64,000 nucleotides of DNA from Parasitella parasitica (GCA_025201805.1 MU619314.1:90176-154175); one strand, 5' to 3'. Shown: positions 35,698-48,141, numbered from the stretch's first letter. Translations and numbers: made by a program. The notes: generated by a model not told the origin, from the sequence alone.

Positions 35698-37192
35698 TTG
35701 CTAAAACGAGATTCAACACAAGATGAACACAATAGAAGATTATTTCGGTGCCTTTTTTTTAAGAAACTTTCTCGGAGAAAAGAGCACAGTCTATATATGT
35801 GTATAATACAACAGAATATTGTGTTTGAGTTTGAGAGATGGGTAGAAAAAAGAAGAAGAAGAAAAGAGGCGGATCACTATCCTCCTTATTTATATTTGAG
35901 TAGAAGGCCATATTCTATACGCTATGAGCGCACGTGTGTCTATGTGATTTTTTATTTACAATTTAAGTGTTGATTGTTATTAGTGTCAGTTTGAACTTGT
36001 TAACTCCAAAACGTTTGAGCTGTTGTACAAAGTTTGTAACACTTACAAGAATGAAATTTCGGCAGCATTTATCCAATAAGCCAAATCTGGATATGATACA
36101 ACTAAATAGTGTAGACATTCACAAGACAAACATCTATATTATATGTGATTTTCTTTTCGAATTTGGCGACAAATTACACTTTTTTCTGCTAGAAGGGATT
36201 GCAGTATGTTAACGGTTGCCAATACTGCATACGTTATATTACGTATGTTGTAAATGTACTAAATACTCGGGTGCAATTCCTTCCTCATTGGATCTACCCT
36301 GATACTTAATACTACTGATAGGTTAAATATATTGTTATCTTTTGCATCTCCTAAATGAGGCAAACAATTTTCCCCTGGAGAACAAGCCATTAAGACCCGA
36401 TCAGTTTTAGCAGATTTCAAAGCGTTTTTATATCTATTAAAATTGTTCAAATTGATTTAATTTTTTGTAGAAAGATAGCCTCAACACATGAAGGATACGT
36501 AATTACTTTTATTTCATAAAAAAAACAAGGCGCAATTCGTTACTTGTAGGCCCATTTTGAAAGAGTGTAATATTTCAAGATTTTGTGCCCTGAATATAAT
36601 ATTTTCTTGATTCTTGCTAAGTTAGCTTTTTCCAAATCTTGATATATTATAATGAATAAAGATAGAGCTCTTTTGTGTGTTCGAGATCAAAATATATCAG
36701 AGTGCTGTGAAAATCAAAATCAAATTTGCAGTGTCGTACCAATGTGATTGCACTAAATAATTGCAGCATGCAAGCAAACAAAAATAAACAGTGTTTGATC
36801 ATCGTTTCTTTTGCATACACCTACTCCAATATAATGGTAGGTTACTATATCTATACAATCATTGTAGGCGCGATGTTTGTTTTTTCTTTTGACTACGAAT
36901 AGGTGATAAGGAGAATTCTGCCATGTCATTTCGATTGGCTAAAATTACACGCATTTGAATGATTTCTCATGCAGCAGTGTCCCATTTACATTTAGGATAG
37001 GGCAGAGTATGCATTGAAATGAATTGATGTCCTGCGAACTGTGATTCGCATGGATTTCACGACCCACAAGAGATCCTTGCCTTTACAGACAAAGAAACAT
37101 ACCATAACAGCGCACGGTGACTGGCTAAATCACACATGCAAAAGCCTCACACTACTCTTTTCATACCGTTTCATACAGTTTCATCAGGACAA
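35698..37192. other. Shared upstream region of the SPX-EXS and DIS3L genes
   Basis: 1.5 kb between divergently transcribed genes. It is AT-rich with purine runs (35845-35870) and one CCAAT-box complement (ATTGG, about 36934). No further gene is supportable; the frames at 35698-36450 lack splice or family support. Confidence 0.5.
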
Positions 37193-40100
37193 ATGGCACT
37201 TAAAACGGACCGCGCCTTTTACAAGAAGACTCGAAGCAATGCCATAATCAAGCTGGTTCGAGAACGTAAAGTACTACTGCGATCAATCATTACAAATCAC
37301 TTGATTTACATGTACCTTTCACAGAATATCTACGAAATGATATCCCATGTTTATCAGAATCGTGCACAGCAGCAAAATGCAACAATTCAGCTTGCCAAAC
37401 AGCGTTATTAAGTTCAGCAGCAGATCATTACATTATACCAGACATATCTGTAAGTTGTTTGTTTGCTTTTACATCTGCATTTATACTCAACGTGCACTTT
37501 TTGATAGGTTATTATGCGATACTTGGAGATTTTAGAACAAGACCAGATATCCAACATTATTTGGAGTCAAACTGTAACCATAAACGTAATGTTGCACTCG
37601 CACAGTATGCGTTAATTAATACATATTAAGTCCTTTTTTTTATACAGCTGCAGCAGCACGATAAATCAAAAACATACAAAAAGCTTCGAGAGATCACCAA
37701 TGATTCGAGAAAGAAAAGCATCATGTTTTACAATGAAATATTCAAAGAAACCAAAGTGTTGCGGATTCCTGCCGAATCAAGCGTCGTTCGCGATTGGAGA
37801 GCCCACTGCCAATTGGCTCGGTGGTACAGCGCCCATCTCAACCACACCAAAAAGATAGTATTACTTTCTGAACTAGACCATACGCATGATGATACACCGA
37901 CCAATGTTACCGTGATGACCACCCGTCAATATTTAGATACTTATCACAAAGAGGATCGACTGTTACAAAATTTGGTACATGTTTTAGCAGATGTTATATT
38001 CGAGGATAATGAGGATGGGAAAATCAAGATTGCTTCCAAAAAATTGGGCGGTTTGAGTGCTGTAAACACTGCCGTTTCTGGCTATACCGAGGTAAGCTTA
38101 CGAATCACCCGTTTTATAAGTCGGGTGTTTATGCAATTTTTGCAAACAGTACAAGTCAATGGATGAGTTGGAAGTGGGAATCAAATCACGTCGTTACTTT
38201 TCGGGCGTGTTGCGCTGTAGAAAGGACAGTAGAGATCAAGCATACGTAAATGCAGGTGCGCATCTTGGCAAAGATATATTAATCATCGGGAATGACAATA
38301 GAAACCGTGCAGGTATGTGAGAGCCGTCCAATACTGCTTGTGGTCTGACGACAATTCTGCCAAGTTCATGGAGATGTGGTAGTCGTAGAGCTGTTGTCAG
38401 AGAGTAACTGGACAGTGCCCTCGAATGAAATTGCTTTCAGCAGTAGCAATGCCGAAGATGAATACGAAGAGGATCGGTTCACAAACTCTGCAGCTGTAAC
38501 TACCCAACCGACAGGCCAGGTTGTTGGTATTTTGAACCGTAACTGGAGATCCTATGTTGCTACGTTGCAAGAGGATAGCTCAGCAGTGGGTGGTTCCGTT
38601 CACTTGGCTGTTCCTTTGGATCCAGTGGTTCCTAAGATTAGAATCAGATACCAAGATGTTAAGTTGATCGAGAACCAGCGCATTGTCGTTCGTATTGACA
38701 ACTGGCCTATTTCATCGCAATATCCAAACGGGCATTTTGTTAGATCTTTGGGCACTATTCATCAATTAGATACCGAAATATCAGCGATCCTAGTTGAGCA
38801 CTCAATCTCGGTATCTCAGGCGAGCCAAGGGTTTAGCCAAATGTCTTTAAATGAGATGCCAATGGACACCCCTGAACATCCATGGAAACCAGAGGAGGTA
38901 TGTTTTACAGAAATAAAAGTTTTCTCTTTTATTATTATTTTTCTTAATGCTCTTCTCCTGAATTCTGTAGAATGAAATTAAAAGGAGGAGAGACCTTAGA
39001 AACTTGACCGTCTTCAGTATAGATCCTCCTAATTGTCAAGATATCGATGGTAATATGTGGATCACAACCAACTGGATTGAATTGGCTGTTTATTATTTTT
39101 GTAGATGCTCTTTCTGTGAAGGAACTACCAAACGGAAATATAGAATTAGGTGTTCATATTGCTGATGTTAGTTATTTTGTAAAAGAAAACTATGTAACAG
39201 ATCTTGAAGCAAGATCAAGGTAATATGGCAATGACATGAATTTCGTGTATTCTGACCTTTTTAAAACCTTTCAGGGGAACAACAGTTTATTTGGCAGATA
39301 GACGTTTTGACATGCTGCCTTCTGTACTCAGTGAGAGAGTCTGTTCGCTTCGTCATAAAGTAGATCGTTATGCAGTTTCTGTTGTTTGGACTTTGACCAA
39401 AGAGTACAAGGTGGTTGATACTTGGTTTGGCAGATCGATCATTAATTCTAGCTGTGAGATGGAATATGAGCAAGCGCAACAATTACTGGATGGAAAACCG
39501 GTTGTCACTGGCTTAGGTTAGTAAAAATGTAGTTTTTGCTCAGATCATGTTCAAATCCATAACGAAAATTTCACTGCAGATGCATCTTTATGTAAAAAGC
39601 TGAAACCATGTGTTACAAAACTCGCCCAAGTACTTCGTGTCATAAGAGTAGGCTTCAATGAAATTATTTAACAACTTTTTGTGTTAAAATTATCGAATAG
39701 AATAAACGTTTGGATCAAGGCGCTTTAGAGTTGGAAGGATCCGAAATCAAGTTTAAAATCACGGATAAGCAAGAGATTACTGATATTAATATCCTTTTAC
39801 TTATAATTATTTATCTATACATATGCTTACCCTTAACTAACTTGAACCTATATCAACTATTTATCCTTAACCCTATTTGAATCTACTCCCCAAAGACAGT
39901 ATGGAAATACATGGTCTCGTTGCAGAAGCAATGATTTTAGCTAATGCTTCGGTGGGTAAACGAATTTATGAAAGGTTCAAAGACGCCGCTATTCTCAGAC
40001 ATCACCCGCCTCCTTCACAAGGTCAATTTGAAAGGCTGATCAAAGCAGCAAAAAGCAGAGGATTCTCGGTTGACTTCTCTTCAAATAAAGCACTTGCTGA

Positions 40101-41288
40101 ATCATTGGAGGCTATCACCTTGGGGTGTAAAAACGACCCAGAAATTGCAAAACTGCTAAAGACGATGGCTACCATTGCCATGAATGAAGCAGGCTATATA
40201 TCTTCTGGCCATTATCCTGTGGATCAATACTACCATTACGGCTTAGCTTTGGAGTTTTATACCCATTTTACAGTAAGTTTCAAAGATAAACTTGAGCACC
40301 GTGTATTGAGCTGGCAATACAGTCCCCTATTCGTAGATATGCAGATGTCATTGCTCATCGACAACTTCTCATGTGCGTGGAAGACCCAACAACTGTAACA
40401 GATGCAAAAGTTCGTGGTTCTGTTATGTTTAAAGATGGCACTATTTCTGATATTTGTGATAATCTCAACCTCAAATCAAGGGAATCCAAGTTTGCTCAAC
40501 GAGTTTGTGTTGATTCCGAAATCCAGTCATTCAAATACTCATCATATATGTTTTTTTCAGGATTCAACTGAGCTGTTCCAAAGTCTTTATGTGCTTCAAC
40601 ACACTTATAATGAAGAAAATCTAGTCGAAAGAGGTGTCATTTCAGAAATCAGATCTAATGGTTTTTATGTTTTTGTTCCAAGGTAAATTATTTGAATGCT
40701 ATGGAAAACAGGTTCGTTGATAGCTAATACTGCAATGTAGACTTGGATTAAAAGGACCTGTATATCTCAAAGAAAAAAATGGCAAACCGCATGTCCCACT
40801 CTCCTTGATTTCAGGCAAAAATTCACATAGTAAGTTATATGGCCACGCCTTTGCTTTTCGACTTGCCATTCACCACAAAAATAGATTCAGATGAAACTAT
40901 ACCCAATTGCGATATTCAAGTCGATATGCCTACCCGAATTTCTGTAAATGGTGCAGATTTACCATATCCTATCGAATTTAATCTTTTTGATAGAGTGAGA
41001 GTTTCCCTCAAACTTCGCAAATCTCACGCCCATCGTCATATGGTATATATGACCCTGGTTGATTTAGAGCACGTCGAGGTGAACAGCAAAGAAGATAGGA
41101 ACTCTATTCGATTGACAAACAAAGAGATGATGCGTGCTATTGAAGCGGAAGAAGTTTCATCCCAACTTGTGGATCCCAGCAAAAAACCCAGTAGTCGGAA
41201 GAAAAAAAAGAATAATGCCTCAATGTACGAAATATTAGAGAAGTTCAGAAGGTTATCGATCATTGAAAATGCTTGCGTAAATGAATAA
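37193..41288 (+). CDS. DIS3L: DIS3-like exosome ribonuclease (DIS3L1 type)
   Basis: 3'-5' exoribonuclease of the cytoplasmic exosome. Sixteen exons: 37193-37265, 37325-37449, 37508-37585, 37648-38091, 38150-38312, 38365-38897, 38971-39049, 39105-39219, 39275-39516, 39580-39647, 39701-39788, 39887-40272, 40323-40502, 40561-40682, 40741-40829 and 40885-41288 (1062 aa). The N-terminus [19 protein letters not shown] is followed by a cysteine set (CLSESC, KCNNSAC) and a PIN-like domain. Cold-shock regions follow ([10 protein letters not shown]). The RNB domain keeps the catalytic acids ([14 protein letters not shown]) and [25 protein letters not shown]. Domain phrasing matches animal DIS3L1 better than nuclear DIS3. 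Exon 11 to 12 is joined by a U12-type AT-AC intron. Confidence 0.94.
39789..39886 (+). other. U12-type AT-AC intron (intron 11 of DIS3L)
   Basis: The 98-nt intron begins ATATCCTTTT and ends TCTAC, with branch sequence TCCTTAAC at 39864-39871, 15 nt before the 3' end. These match the consensus signals of the minor (U12-dependent) spliceosome. No GT or AG dinucleotide lies between the last codon of exon 11 and the intron end, so a GT-AG alternative is impossible. Splicing joins A to TC, giving [16 protein letters not shown], which fits DIS3L relatives at this position. Confidence 0.93.
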
Positions 41289-41396
41289 ATAAAGAAGCAA
41301 AATACATTACAAATTACAATTTATAACGTGCTGTCTTTCCCCTCATCCCGAACTATAATGAACCTTTGCTTCGCTACGATGAATTTTTTTTCCAAA

Positions 41397-41425
41397 CCCC
41401 TCCCCCCATCAGAAGTGGGGGGGGG
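41397..41425. repeat. C-run/G-run inverted repeat (hairpin)
   Basis: CCCCTCCCCCC (41397-41407) and a run of nine G (41417-41425) flank a 9-nt loop, giving a GC-only stem just downstream of the DIS3L stop. It may act as a transcriptional pause or a structured UTR, or simply be a homopolymer pair. Function unknown. Confidence 0.6.
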
Positions 41426-41597
41426 TGCACTGCTCGAGCCTGCAACGGGTTGTCTCACGAAAGACGATGCTAATCCGAAAGTTTTGTTTGGAAGACACTG
41501 TTGTTTATTAAATACTTGATTTGAATAAGTATCGCAAAATGACTTGGTTGGATTGGCAGCATTGGATGAATTGATATCATCGCAATGATCCCCATTA

Positions 41598-41880
41598 TTT
41601 TTCTAATAGCCTTCTTAGATTCGGCAGGAACAATGTAATAGAGTCTCTGGCGGCTAGCTGATCTTTAGTGATATTTCTTGTGTTTATGGAGCCATTGTTT
41701 TGATCACGCTGTTGCGGCCACTGTTCCTGAATCGAATCTATCAAACTTAATTAAAATCGTTCTGTCTTAGTTCGATGGCGCATTAGAAAGTTATTAGTTC
41801 ACATTACCTATTTGCTCCTTCTTATTACTGTATATCAACCAAGTATTTTGTCCCGAATAATTCTTTTTCAACGAATTCTG
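41598..41880 (-). pseudogene. Possible gene remnant or unresolved 3' exons, unknown protein
   Basis: Two segments joined by a good GT-AG intron (GTAATGTG to GATAG, about 41805 to 41745) read ELQNSLKKNYSGQNTW, then DSIQEQWPQQRDQ, and end LFLPNLRRLLEK at a stop (about 41598). Composition looks coding. Upstream on the same strand there are fragments such as MTKTRISQLIFQTQD (about 42220-42160) and DWEFIPQQHHPIITP (about 42110-42060), but I could not link them in one frame. It may be a real small gene with unusual introns or a decayed copy. No family is recognised. Confidence 0.3.
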
Positions 41881-43135
41881 AAGCTCCTAAATGAAAGTTC
41901 TTGAGCAGAAAAGAAAATTTAGGGCTTCTGTCTTGTGGTTTTGAAACAGAACCTGTAGTTGAAGAGAATGCAATGATTTTTAAAAGGTGTTATCGACCTT
42001 GACATCAACGTTGATCACAACGAGACTATGCGGCGAGGAAAATACCAATTTTTAATGGTGTAATTATTGGATGGTGTTGCTGGGGAATGAACTCCCAATC
42101 CTTAAAATACCACCAGTTGTTTGTTCTTCATGGGACACGCCAAGCTAACGATTTACATCTTGGGTTTGGAAAATGAGTTGACTAATGCGGGTTTTGGTCA
42201 TAATATTTACTGTTCTAAACATGATGTATGAAGTTAATTCAGTTTCCTAATCGATTGGCCTTTTCAAATGCCCAAGGCTAAACATTAACTTTGGTTGGAT
42301 TTTATCTTGCAATTCATGTCGCGGACAATTGTACGTTGTCCTTTCAAGGGTGAGTGTTCCTTCATATATTAAGATTATGATTGACAAGGAAACTTCTTAG
42401 CTGGAAGATAATATAGGCTATTATGCTCACAACACAGTATTTTCTATAAAAACAAAAATATGAACATGATGAACTTAACAAGCTTCGCGGAGCGAATCTG
42501 TGCGAACCAGCTCGTTGCTATTAAATGTCTGGATTTCTAAATAACATAATAATAACAATAATTATGAAATTCTTTGTATAAGATACCATCTATTTAGGTC
42601 CTGCTTATCCTAAACTTATCGAAAATTATTCAAAAATTCATAAAAAAAAGCTTGTTTTTGCACATAACTTTTCAAAGACACTTTTCATAGCAAAGATCAA
42701 ATAAATATAAAATAGCCCTTATAGTACCTATTTCGGCCATGCGTAAAATCAACTTATACTTTGATTTTTATCAGGATCTATATACATCTATGTGCAATTT
42801 TTGTTGGAATCCAAAAAAGATAAACAGAGATCAACGAGACAAGAAAACTTTATGATACTTTATTTAAGGTCTAAATTGCATTTGCTATTATTGCTTTTCA
42901 ACTACATAAATTCACGGCGTCTAATTTAGATAACTAATCGACAAGACTAATTCCCAGTAACAATCTACTTGACAGGGTACGATATATGGTTAGACGTCGA
43001 CGATGTATTCATATGAAGCAAAGAAAAGCATTTGTAACGTTACACACACCCTTCTGGATCACGCTGCTGAGCAAAAACGCAAGTTGTTTAATAAACCGTT
43101 TTGCTTAGCTTTTTGCTTCTTTCGTTTCCCATCAG

Positions 43136-44485
43136 ATGAATAATCAAGTAACCGTTAACTCTACCTCTGAAGATGCGAATGCATCTGCATCCCTTAAAAT
43201 TCGACAATTAAACAATCTGATCAAGCAGCATTACGCAGTGAAAAGCAGCAAATTTTATCGGGCGTTTCCATTTGTATTGTCTTATATCCATTATAGCGAT
43301 ATGCCAACTTGCGCTTTGCTAAACTCATCTTTTAGCAACTTGGCGAAAGATGAGATATGGAATGATCCCAAATTTGATGATGCCGCATATACTCACAATG
43401 CGTTATATGTGTTCAACAAGTTCTTGTCACAATTACCCACAATCCAAACAAGTTCAACCGTTTCACGGATTCACAAACTGGATCTACGATCAATTCAAGA
43501 AAACCTTTATGATCGAGTAAACCCTGAGTTTCTGCGAATCATTGCGCAATACTGTGTCAATTTGACAGCTCTTAACTTTGAAAAAGTCGAGTTTTTAAAC
43601 GTAAAATCATTGCCAAAGGATCCTTGGGCTCTTCCGCTTTTAACTCATCTCAACTTATCTTATTGCCCTCATGTCAATGACGATATGATTGTTACAATAG
43701 CTCGGTCATGTCGACAGCTAGTACAAGTAAAACTAGATGGGCTTATTCAACACAAGGGTAAAGGGTTGGCTGGTCTTGCGGTGGAATGTGATCAGCTTTC
43801 ATCCGTCTCTGCCAAATTCAATACAACTATGGAGGATCAGGCCATCATAGCATTAGCAAAATTCAGGCATATTCGACTTTTAGAGTTGGATTTAACAGGT
43901 TGCACAAAGCTGACATCTACTGGACTCACCATATTAGCTCGCTACGCAGCACACCTAACAAACTTATCTGTAGCTCAAACCAATTGTAAACTTGAAGAAT
44001 TAACCAAATTTTCGTGTATACAGCGCTTCACTGAGACATTAGACATCTCTGGTCTCAAGCAAATTAATGACGATCTTCTTGCAGATTGGATTTTGCAATC
44101 TAGCTGTCAGCAGTTGAAAAATTTCACCATGGAAGCAAGTAATGCAATAGCCCTTGTCAAGTTGTCTCAACAACCACCTTATCTATTAGACACTAGTATT
44201 CGACAAGTTACCGAATTGAAGCTTATGAATTTACCAGAGCATACGCCCATGAGCTACTTGAATCAATTAACAAATCTATTTCCTTGCTTGACAGACATTA
44301 CATTTGTCAGAGCTTATTTCGAGTCAGATTTTATGCACGGCATGTACCGCACACCCTCTCCTGAAGATGAAAGCTACATTACAGATGCTCAACTCGCCAA
44401 GTTCAACAAGAGTCAGAGACAAGTAACTGCCACCGTGATTAGAGAAAGAGAAGATAATGTTGATTGTAGCCTTTTAAATTGGTAA
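43136..44485 (+). CDS. F-box/LRR (AMN1-like) protein
   Basis: Intronless, 449 aa. The N-terminal part (about 40-100) contains an F-box-like helical region (FYRAFPFVLSYIHYSDMPTC, ALLNSSFSNLAKDEIW). It is followed by cysteine-containing leucine-rich repeats (LTHLNLSYCPHVNDDMI, LLELDLTGCTKLTSTGL) typical of the AMN1/FBXL family. Such proteins usually present substrates to SCF ubiquitin ligases, whose RING subunit RBX1 is also encoded in this window. The substrate is unknown. The lack of introns is unusual among its neighbours. Confidence 0.8.
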   Translation: MNNQVTVNSTSEDANASASLKIRQLNNLIKQHYAVKSSKFYRAFPFVLSYIHYSDMPTCALLNSSFSNLAKDEIWNDPKFDDAAYTHNALYVFNKFLSQLPTIQTSSTVSRIHKLDLRSIQENLYDRVNPEFLRIIAQYCVNLTALNFEKVEFLNVKSLPKDPWALPLLTHLNLSYCPHVNDDMIVTIARSCRQLVQVKLDGLIQHKGKGLAGLAVECDQLSSVSAKFNTTMEDQAIIALAKFRHIRLLELDLTGCTKLTSTGLTILARYAAHLTNLSVAQTNCKLEELTKFSCIQRFTETLDISGLKQINDDLLADWILQSSCQQLKNFTMEASNAIALVKLSQQPPYLLDTSIRQVTELKLMNLPEHTPMSYLNQLTNLFPCLTDITFVRAYFESDFMHGMYRTPSPEDESYITDAQLAKFNKSQRQVTATVIREREDNVDCSLLNW

Positions 44486-46081
44486 TTTAAAGAACTTATG
44501 TCCAAAATTCTTTACATTGAGCAGAAGAATAAATGACATTTAACACATTTGTTACGTGGAGTTAATTATCAAAAATGATTTTTATTCACGAAAGATCAAG
44601 ACTATTGAACCAAGATACTCACCTACGATGCAATAAATCAGTTAATAAGAGATATTAAAAACTATGTGGCATTCATATAATGCAAAAGAGAGTATCGTCT
44701 GTGCATAATATAACTCTCAGTTCTTTGTAAACATTACTCAGCAAAAGCCTCTGCCTCGAAATCTGATCGTAGGCAGGACTCTAAGACGGCTCTTCCTATT
44801 TTGATGTGTGTTTTTTTCATCCCGTTATACAAGCACAACGATCTATCTCTCTTCGGGACCATACAAGACGCCTTTGTTTGGATATCTTACCTTTAATACA
44901 TGAAAGCAACATGAGAATCCGAAGACGGTAACAGAAGCTGCACAGATTTGTAAACTAAATAATTTATATGTTAATTAATATACGTTTATATAAAGGTTTG
45001 GAAAGAAGAGAATTGCTGTAAATGTGTCAGAAAGTTATACTGGCAAGTATCAACAGCACTCAGCGAAGCACTGCGGTTTATATCATCATGGTCGATAAGT
45101 TAAAATGAAGACGATGTATAGTTTTCGTCATACACAATAGCTAACCCCTTCTCTCTTATTTCACTTACCAGAATATCGCAGAATGGTTAAAAGAAACAGT
45201 TGATAAGAAAATTTTTTTCTTGTCCTTAAATAACTTTACTATAAATTTTTGCTAAGCCTCTAGTGGTCAGTAATTACTGTGTTTACAAGTGTCAAGTAAT
45301 GGTTGGAAAAATCTAGGCAAGGATGTTGTTTATTTGATGAGCAGAAATTCATCTGACATCTATACAAAAGATGATAAGCACAATAATAACGCTGTAAATT
45401 GTTTGACATTTGCCCCTGGCACATGTGTTTGACACTTAGCCAAATGACTAGTGTTTTCAGCAATTAAAACCTCAATAAAGTTGAGTGAAGTAAAATAGAA
45501 ATTTTAGCAAAAAACAAAAATAAAAGTATTTTTTATAGAATTATTTATTACAACATCAAATAGAACAATATAATTAAACCAGAAGATCCCTAGAAAATAG
45601 TAAAAATGTTAATTAAGGAAAATCATCCAAATAACGAAAATGTTTGTCTCGTAACTAAGAAGACAACCAAGTAAACTGCAACAAAGCAGGTTGGACTTCA
45701 ACTCAATCGAGACGGAATCATCTTTGTCGTGCCACACCTAGAACAGGTGGACAACAGTTAAAATGATATGGTTGATTTTCCACGAGTGTAACAGAGATCC
45801 ATCATTGTAAAATGAGCGCAAGGCTCGTTGGATCACCTGACAAGACTTGTGGGTATCCCATTACAAAAAAAGGGGACGAAAAGAAAGAAAAAAAAGTATA
45901 GATAATTACCTTGAGATGAAGTGTAGCTGATTAGCGAAAGAGCATCTGATAATGGAAAAGTTTTTGAAAGCTTTTTATAAAGTTTGGTCACTGGTAAACC
46001 TTTTCTTCTAATCAATTACTTGAAGCCACAAATTTTTATGAGGCGGAGTGCTCCTCGAAGATACAACAATGTTTCTATAGA
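44486..46081. other. Intergenic stretch with one possible small minus-strand gene
   Basis: 1.6 kb. Most is AT-rich without signals. A minus-strand segment at about 44734-44965 has coding-like frames with a membrane helix (see findings). Frames at 45260-46166 are not supported. Confidence 0.4.
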
Positions 46082-47949
46082 ATGCCAGAACAACAACCTA
46101 TTACGAAATATTCAAAACTATACGATCGATTTTCAAAAGAAAATGATTATCAAAAGGTGCCGCTAATAGAAAACGAGTGGGATGCTGTGAAGGACCAGTA
46201 AGTATGCTCAATACTATCATTCCAACGTTAATCATATACATTACCAGGTCAGAAGTGAAGAATTACCTTCCTAAGCCCAATACTACCACTATTACTACAG
46301 GAATCAGCAAAATACAAACCGAGACAATAAGCAATTTCGAGTCAATTGATATTAGTAAAAGCATTCCAAATAAGAGAGCCCATATTTTGAATGTAGGTTG
46401 CTCTGTTTGGGGCCTCGACTTTGTACCTAAACCATCATCAAATAAAAGCAGCGATCAGTATTTAGCTATTGGAGGCTATAACTCGACGAAAGAGCATCAT
46501 TTATTGACTGAAGATGTGAATAAAGGCGATGAATATAATGCGATTCAGATTTGGAAGTGTAGGTCATACGTTACAAAATTCAGACCAATGTTGGATATGT
46601 GCATTTTGCATGATTTTGGTGTGGTTGTTGATTTCAAGTGGTGTCCGTATAGTATATATGATGATAAGGTAAGGTAATAAAAGGAATTACTACGTTACCA
46701 AGCTCAATGGAACCACATTGGAATATGTAGAAACTAGGTATTCTGGCTGCGATGTTTAACAATGGAGACATCCGAATATTTGTCGTGCCTCATCCAGAAA
46801 GCGTGCGGAAAAAGAACAAACTGGTTCAAGAAGATACAGTTTACAGTAAGGTAAAATACTTTACAATCCAACAGGTTGCCTGACATAGATTATTCAGTCA
46901 AGGTTAAGCAAGCAAGACTCGTGTTAAAATTATCAAACAAAAGCGACAATGCATTTTGTTTTGCTTGGGGTGGTTACAGAAACTTGGCGTGTGGGACAAG
47001 ATCAGGAAGCATTGTAGTTTGGAACATTTTAGAATCACTTTTACAGGACACTGCTTTGATTCATGTAAACATACCAAACGCAAGCTTGCTAGCGATACGA
47101 TGTATTGCCTGGAAGTCCCTGTTTGATGATACTATTCTGTTTTCAAGTGACATGGATGGAAATATCCATTTGCACGATTTAAATGATCCTTTTTTTCCAA
47201 GCAAAATATTTAGAGTGAGACGTAGAGTAGATGTGCATTTTGTTGATGGTTCTGCATATACTGATATTTTCTCTCACTATCGCTCAAATAGATACTTATA
47301 TTTGTTTGTGTGGGCCAGGGTTTGCATCCGGGTTTTTATATGGTGAATCTGATGGGATTATGAGAAAGAACATATATCTAACTACCAGAAAGTCTATTAC
47401 ATTAACATCGCATAATAGTATGATTTGGCAATGTGCAGTAAGTCCACATCATGGCATCATGGCTTCCGTAAGCTCAAATGGCAAAGCCATGGTAAAGCCA
47501 TTTGCTCATGATGATATTGAATACACACAAAGTCATAGAGTAAGTATGTCACGTAGACTGGACCTTGGCTGTATCATTTACATATATACACGTAGCCAGC
47601 TGAATGTACACTTTACGAGTTGGAATATGACCAAGAATCCAAAATATTCAAATACATTGATGGAATTCGACCGAAAGTATGTTTAGAAATGCGCTTCCAT
47701 ATTATAATAGAGTATTGAACAACAAGGCGATGAAATTTTAGACGACATTTCCAGAACGTGAATACTATAACGTACTACTAAATCCCATTATCGCATTGCA
47801 AAAGGTAGAATATGCATGATCCGGTTACTATTTAGTGCTAATAATCGCATAATACGTAGATTGCTTGGAATACAAATAAAAATGCATGCGGCTGGGTGGT
47901 CTCTGGCGGTGCAGCTGGTCTATGTAGACTAGAATACACGGGCTTGTAA
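46082..47949 (+). CDS. TFIIIC WD40 subunit (GTF3C2/Sfc6-like)
   Basis: RNA polymerase III initiation factor component that binds tRNA-gene promoters. Eight exons: 46082-46197, 46248-46668, 46731-46850, 46903-47248, 47292-47539, 47596-47676, 47742-47804 and 47860-47949 (494 aa). WD-like repeats are recognisable: GCSVWGLDFVPKP, YLAIGGYNS, IQIWKCRSY, LHDFGVVVDFKWCP, FAWGGYRNLACGTRSGSIVVWN, HDLNDPF and the C-terminal ACGWVVSGGAAGLCRLEY. The boundary between exons 3 and 4 has two acceptable solutions (adding or removing four residues). A more upstream start is possible because the region before 46082 stays partly open. Family call from memory of GTF3C2/Sfc6 motifs. Confidence 0.8.
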
Positions 47950-48141
47950 AAGACACAATTAAAAGCGGGAAATCTTTTTTCACATTATGAATGTTTCATT
48001 AAGATCAACCTCTAATTATTCACACAGACACACTCACGTAAGAAAACTATCGTTATTCCCTCTTTTTGTTTTTTTGTTTTTCATTGTTTTTTGTTCTTTG
48101 TTTTTTGCTTCGTACACTTTTCCATCATCTCGTTTTTTGAC

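Larger units (their letters stand above)
41289..43135. other. Long intergenic stretch with an unresolved minus-strand coding trace
   Basis: 1.85 kb. At 41397-41425 a C-run and a G-run form a GC-only hairpin. A minus-strand exon-like segment (about 41880-41598, see findings) reads as a plausible C-terminus but could not be joined to a start. The rest (42240-43100) is AT-rich without supportable genes. Confidence 0.4.
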
